8,107 nucleotides of DNA from a bacterium (GTDB lineage: Bacteria; Ratteibacteria; UBA8468). Made by a program: the position numbers and the translations under genes. A model generated the notes under the pieces. The model saw nothing but the letters and a program-made list of their open reading frames with translations. It searched no databases and was not told the DNA's origin. Below are positions 4,826 to 8,107 of this stretch, piece by piece (the stretch's first letter is position 1; each line of letters opens with the position of its first letter). Where the stretch lies: positions 1 through 8,107 of the forward strand of contig DAOWFY010000046.1 of assembly GCA_030637775.1 (NCBI GenBank). Direction: 5' to 3'.

Positions 4826-6180
4826 TTCTTAACCTTTCCCAGGGTTATATTCTTCCATTTTCCTTGCTTGAACCATGCGGTCATCATCAGTCCTTGAACC
4901 GCATTTGAGATAGCGATCGCCAGCCAGATGCCATTGGTGCCCATAGCTAAATTCCTGGATAACAAAAATGCCAGAGGAATCTGAAATCCAAAGAGAGAGA
5001 TGCCGGTAATCACAAGAGGTGATAGGGTATCACCCGCTCCCATAAATGCCCTACCCAGGACCAGGGATAATGCGATAAAGATAAATGTAAAAGATAAAAA
5101 GCGCAGGTATGAAGCCCCAATCTTAATAACTTCAGGATTGGTATTGAAGATCGTAATTATCTCTTTAGCAAAGATAACAAATGTTAGGGCAAATATTATC
5201 GCAATAATCTCAAAAAAGCCTGTCGCCAACCAGGCACTCTTTTCCGCTCTTTCTGGCTTAGCGGCACCTAAATTCTGCCCAACCAATGTTGTCGCCGATT
5301 GGGCAAACCCAAAACCAAACATCATTACTAACATAAATACCCTTATCCCAATGCCATAAGCCGCCACAGCAAGAACACCAAATATAGCGACAATGCGCAT
5401 CAAGATTAAACCTGATATCTGTCTTGCCGCCATTTGTAAAGAGGCAAAGGTGCCGGTACGGAGCATCTGAAACATAGTCGCGAACTTTAACCTTGCCCTG
5501 TTTAGTTTCAGGTGAATAATAGAATGGCCTTTTAAAATTGTGGATAACCCCCATACCATTCCCACTGTCCTGGCAATAACCGTAGCCAAGGCAGAACCAC
5601 CAACTCCTAAAGCAGGTAGTCCAAACATCCCGAATATTAATATCGGGTCTAAAATAATATTTACCCCGGTAGAGACCATCAAAAATTTCATCGGACGGAT
5701 CGCATCCCCTGCTCCGCGAAGAATAGCGTTAATCAAAAATAAAAGAAACATCGTAATTGAACCAAGCGAACATATCTTGATGTAAAAGACTCCTAAGGAG
5801 ACCACCTTACCGGTTGCACCAAATAAAACAAGTAGTGGTTCTGCCAGAAAAAAACCCAAGAAACCAAAAATAATAGAGCCGACCACGCCCATAAAAAGCG
5901 ATTGCGTAGCTATATTTTCTGCCTCTGCAATATTCTTAGCACCAATAGCCCTGGCAATCATCGCGGTAGTCCCAATGGATATTCCCATTAAAACAATCAT
6001 AATTATTCCTAATAGAATTCCACCCATAGCCACGGCAGCGATAGCCTCCGGACCAAGCCGGCCAACAAAAATCATATCCACAATATTAAATGTATTTTGC
6101 AATACCACACCGATCATTATCGGAATAGCCAATCTCCAGATATTCTTAGAAATACTGCCCTTGGTTAAATCGTTCTTCAT
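4822..6180 (-). CDS. MATE family multidrug/organic cation efflux transporter
   Basis: A 452-residue inner-membrane antiporter with two repeated six-helix halves, the normal MATE length. It exports drugs or metabolites against Na+ or H+. Numbering is from the chosen ATG. Hallmarks are SISKNIWRLAIPIM at the N-terminus, ILRGAGDAIRP (near 154-163) ending the first half and the matching AFMGAGDTLSP (near 378-388) in the second, NIILDP (near 174-179), and GQNLGAAKPERA (near 301-312). The open frame reaches GTG 6216, but ATG 6180 is preferred: the family starts with this segment, and GTG 6216 falls where transcription itself should begin. The ribosome site is weak (GAGTGAG next to the ATG). This is the first gene of a three-gene minus-strand operon with promoter at 6220-6249. 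NorM/DinF-type subgroup and substrate cannot be told from sequence alone. Confidence 0.92.
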   Translation of the reverse strand: MKNDLTKGSISKNIWRLAIPIMIGVVLQNTFNIVDMIFVGRLGPEAIAAVAMGGILLGIIMIVLMGISIGTTAMIARAIGAKNIAEAENIATQSLFMGVVGSIIFGFLGFFLAEPLLVLFGATGKVVSLGVFYIKICSLGSITMFLLFLINAILRGAGDAIRPMKFLMVSTGVNIILDPILIFGMFGLPALGVGGSALATVIARTVGMVWGLSTILKGHSIIHLKLNRARLKFATMFQMLRTGTFASLQMAARQISGLILMRIVAIFGVLAVAAYGIGIRVFMLVMMFGFGFAQSATTLVGQNLGAAKPERAEKSAWLATGFFEIIAIIFALTFVIFAKEIITIFNTNPEVIKIGASYLRFLSFTFIFIALSLVLGRAFMGAGDTLSPLVITGISLFGFQIPLAFLLSRNLAMGTNGIWLAIAISNAVQGLMMTAWFKQGKWKNITLGKVKK

Positions 6181-6219
6181 CTCACTCAATTGGATAGAGG
6201 TTTTAAATATCCTCACCTC

Positions 6220-6249
6220 ATTTTACAACAGATTCAAGGGTTATTACAA
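6220..6249 (-). promoter_or_regulatory. Promoter of the MATE-exonuclease operon (module copy A)
   Basis: On the minus strand: TTGTAA (6249-6244), 18-nt spacer, TAAAAT (6225-6220). Transcription would begin near 6213, about 33 nt before ATG 6180. The -35 lies in a small inverted repeat, GGTT-GTAAT-AACC, which could be an operator. The module recurs at 2469-2503. Confidence 0.55.
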
Positions 6250-6280
6250 CCTACTCCGTATACCCCTCTCTGAAAATGTT

Positions 6281-6309
6281 TTGTCAATACGCATCTTAAA
6301 AGGTATAAT
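6281..6309 (+). promoter_or_regulatory. Strong sigma70-type promoter for the FGE-like gene
   Basis: TTGTCA (6281-6286), a 17-nt spacer, and a consensus TATAAT (6304-6309). The expected transcription start is about 6316, the A of the first ATG of the gene. It is divergent from the MATE promoter, with the two -35 boxes about 30 bp apart. Confidence 0.7.
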
Positions 6310-6315
6310 TATTAT

Positions 6316-7098
6316 ATGTCTATCTTAATTCTTGTTTGGGTTTTTGTATTTTCCTTCTTGAACTTTCTCTATACCCAGGAAAAATCAACCGTTGCCGTCA
6401 TTAATTTAGGTAAAGGAGTAAGGATGGAGATGGTCCTTATCCAGCCAGGAGAATTCTCAATGGGAAGTCCCTCTACAGAGAAAGGCAGAGGTTCGGATGA
6501 AACCCAGCACAGAGTAAGAATAACAAAACCCTTCTATATCGGTAAGTATGAGGTAACCCAGGAGCAGTGGAAGGCAGTGATGGGAGATAATCCCAGTTAT
6601 TTCAAAGGAGCAAAGAATCCTGTAGAGAAGGTCTCCTGGAATGATTGCCAGAACTTTATCGAAAGGTTAAACCGGATAGTTCCCGGTGGAGGTTTCAGGC
6701 TTCCGACAGAGGCAGAATGGGAATATGCTGCCAGAGCAGGAACAACTACCAGGTTCTACTGGGGAGATGACCCAGATTATACAGAGATAGAGAAGTATGC
6801 CTGGTGTAATAAAAACTCAGCAAGAAGAACCCATCCGGTAGGAACCAAAAAGCCTAACCCCTGGGGCCTCTATGATACCTCCGGTAATGTCTGGGAATGT
6901 CACTCTGACTGGTATCAGAAAGATTACCCTGTCAGTTTACAGATAGACCCCAAAGGACCAGGTTCAGGTAAAGAGCGGGCTTTCCGTGGCGGCAGTTGGA
7001 AGAGCCGTGCCTGGTACTCCCGTTCTGCGAATCGCGGCGGGCTCAACCCGGACTTCAGGAGTAATAATTTTGGTTTCCGTTGTGCGAGGACTCCCTGA
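6316..7098 (+). CDS. FGE/SUMF1-fold protein lacking the catalytic cysteines
   Basis: 260 residues with the formylglycine-generating enzyme (SUMF1) fold from about 37 to 257: MVLIQPGEFSMGSP, YIGKYEVTQEQWKAVMG, NPVEKVSWNDC, FRLPTEAEWEYAARAG, NPWGLYDTSGNVWE, FRGGSW and GFRCAR. True FGE oxidises a sulfatase cysteine using two cysteines after the GGS motif; here these positions are S230 and S235 (WKSRAWYS), so FGE activity is not expected. GNVWE is followed by CH where WC is usual. Related cysteine-less domains act in other oxidation reactions or as binding folds. Residues 1-20 are hydrophobic and could be a signal peptide, though the N-terminus has no positive charge. STVAVINLGKGV (24-35) recalls the start of a different secreted family and may mark a fusion or deletion. 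Start: ATG 6316 coincides with the predicted transcript start; ATG 6424 has a good ribosome site and starts at the domain edge. Confidence 0.85.
   Translation: MSILILVWVFVFSFLNFLYTQEKSTVAVINLGKGVRMEMVLIQPGEFSMGSPSTEKGRGSDETQHRVRITKPFYIGKYEVTQEQWKAVMGDNPSYFKGAKNPVEKVSWNDCQNFIERLNRIVPGGGFRLPTEAEWEYAARAGTTTRFYWGDDPDYTEIEKYAWCNKNSARRTHPVGTKKPNPWGLYDTSGNVWECHSDWYQKDYPVSLQIDPKGPGSGKERAFRGGSWKSRAWYSRSANRGGLNPDFRSNNFGFRCARTP
6412..6426 (+). promoter_or_regulatory. Internal ribosome binding site and alternative start of the FGE-like gene
   Basis: AAAGGAG (6412-6418) lies 5 nt before an in-frame ATG (6424-6426). ATG 6316 has no Shine-Dalgarno site. Starting at 6424 gives a 224-residue cytoplasmic protein with a complete SUMF1 domain (MEMVLIQPGEF) and no signal peptide. 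Both forms may be made. Confidence 0.5.
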
Positions 7099-7125
7099 AT
7101 ACTTTTATTCTCTTGGTCTCCATCC

Positions 7126-8107
7126 TTAAGCCATCCTTTGGGGGCAGATGAGGCGATAACTGCACATCTTACACTTTCTTTTGTCCCCCAGTGGCGGAAA
7201 TTCCCTTTTTTTAATCTTAGAGATAGTTGAGAGAATCTTTTCCTTTATCAGTTCTAAATCGGAAGGCTTACGCGCGGTGGAAAGTTTCTCATTCGTCCCC
7301 AGATAGTAAAAACTTAAGACTTTTGGGAAAAATTTGAGCACCTCCTTACAGGCAAGGGCATAAATGGTAAGTTGCTCTTCGGAAGCGATGTTCTTCCTGG
7401 CGGGAGGGTTTCCGCTTTTATAGTCAATTACTTCATATTCTCCATCGGGCAATCTATCAATCCGGTCAATCCGCCCCCGAAGAAAAACATCTCCAATCTT
7501 AACCTTGAAAAACTGCTCCAGGTAAACGGGTTCTCCAAAGTCAGAACTATTGAGGCGATAAAAATCCTCCAGCGCCCTCCTCCCCTTTATCTTTCGCTCT
7601 TTTTCCTGTTCTTTAGTTATGTAACCTTCCCTGACCCAATTTCTTTTATAAAGAGTCAGGAGTTTTTCCTTGCTTACCTTTTTTTTATTTTTAATCAAAG
7701 AATAGAAGTCCTCTAAGGTAAGATGGATTGTCTGGCCAAAGGAATAGGGAGCCTTAGGAAGTTCGGGAACACAAATAATATACTTTAATTTATAAAAGAA
7801 GGGGCAATGCTCATAACTCTTAAGCTGAGTATAGGAAAATTGTTTGATGGTTATTAGAGGGAGGTCAAAGAAATATTTTTCTTCTTCCCTGGGTAAAAAT
7901 AAAGGAGCGACTATCGGTAGCTTCGCCTGCGTTTCTCCCGTTATCTCTCCCAAAGTCTCCTTCACAAATCGGGATGTCCTCCAGATTTTTGCCGGTGTAT
8001 AACTGCTACTTGCCGTAAGCCACAATCTCTTTTTTGCCCGGGTCATTCCCACATAGAAAAGTCTTCTTTCCTCCTGAAGATGCATATCGCCGGGAGGAAT
8101 CTCCTCT
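7126..8107 (-). CDS. UvrD-like helicase with C-terminal PD-(D/E)XK nuclease domain, 5' part beyond right edge
   Basis: The frame is open to the right edge, so only the last 326 residues are visible. The first visible part, EERRLFYVGMTRAKKRLWLT, is helicase motif VI of the UvrD/PcrA/AddA superfamily 1A. Numbering from Met at 8085, residues 83-319 form a PD-(D/E)XK nuclease of the AddB/RecB type: FSYTQLKSYEHCP, H121 in FGQTIHLTLE, D207/D210 in GRIDRID, the D221-Y-K223 motif in VIDYKSG, and Q238/Y242 in the following helix. C94 together with C305, C308 and C314 (C-x2-C-x5-C) fits an Fe-S staple as in AddB and Cas4. Such proteins unwind and cut double-strand DNA ends in repair, or act in phage defence. 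The gene is convergent with the FGE-like gene, 27 nt apart, with no terminator visible between them. Confidence 0.9.
   Translation of the reverse strand, partial: EEIPPGDMHLQEERRLFYVGMTRAKKRLWLTASSSYTPAKIWRTSRFVKETLGEITGETQAKLPIVAPLFLPREEEKYFFDLPLITIKQFSYTQLKSYEHCPFFYKLKYIICVPELPKAPYSFGQTIHLTLEDFYSLIKNKKKVSKEKLLTLYKRNWVREGYITKEQEKERKIKGRRALEDFYRLNSSDFGEPVYLEQFFKVKIGDVFLRGRIDRIDRLPDGEYEVIDYKSGNPPARKNIASEEQLTIYALACKEVLKFFPKVLSFYYLGTNEKLSTARKPSDLELIKEKILSTISKIKKREFPPLGDKRKCKMCSYRLICPQRMA

Noticed and set aside
5258-5554. 98-codon minus-strand frame inside the MATE gene
   Set aside because: Shadow frame of a clearly coding, conserved membrane protein gene.
6181-6216. GTG 6216 as start of the MATE gene
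   Set aside because: It lies at the predicted transcript start, adds 12 residues outside the family, and ATG 6180 fits the family N-terminus.

Overview
The window looks like bacterial chromosome from an uncultured, moderately AT-rich organism. Clear Shine-Dalgarno sites (AGGAGG type), sigma70-type promoters and 1-4 nt gene junctions show that it is bacterial. The gene mix (IS transposases, a broken HicAB pair, DUF6717, an FGE-like protein, an addiction-prone intergenic region) resembles genomes from sediment or groundwater candidate phyla, but nothing here fixes a phylum. There are no rRNA, tRNA or CRISPR features.

Left third (1-2340), mobile DNA: an IS481/integrase-core transposase gene runs off the left edge on the minus strand. 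Directly upstream of it is an IS4/IS5/IS1182-type transposase gene on the plus strand, 425 aa and apparently intact. It lies in a probable 1.6-kb insertion sequence with 11-12 bp terminal inverted repeats (TTCACGAAATT) and a possible 4-bp GCCC target duplication. The insertion seems to have removed the IS481-type gene from its upstream sequence.

Middle (2341-4003), a patchwork with signs of decay: a promoter-rich gap is followed by a membrane-anchored DUF6717 protein, the C-terminal half of a HicA toxin gene, and an intact small HicB antitoxin gene. The hicA fragment abuts a piece about 29 bp long that matches the last codons of a flavin reductase gene. A second flavin reductase gene nearby (minus strand) has a 1-nt frameshift and an apparent internal deletion, and is called a pseudogene.

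Minus-strand operon (6180 to 3508): a MATE efflux transporter is translationally coupled, by an ATGA overlap, to a DEDDh 3'-5' exonuclease carrying a C-terminal WYL-like domain. The decayed flavin reductase follows 15 nt later. The operon promoter (TTGTAA-18-TAAAAT) belongs to a 35-bp module repeated 80% identically at 2469-2503.

Right (6281-8107): a divergent strong promoter (TTGTCA-17-TATAAT) drives an FGE/SUMF1-fold protein that lacks both catalytic cysteines. Convergent to it is the C-terminal part of a UvrD-like helicase fused to a PD-(D/E)XK nuclease with a four-cysteine Fe-S motif, truncated by the right edge.

The points most worth a second look are the exonuclease-WYL/MATE coupling, the cysteine-less FGE homologue with two competing starts, the repeated promoter module, and the recombination scar at 3121-3265.
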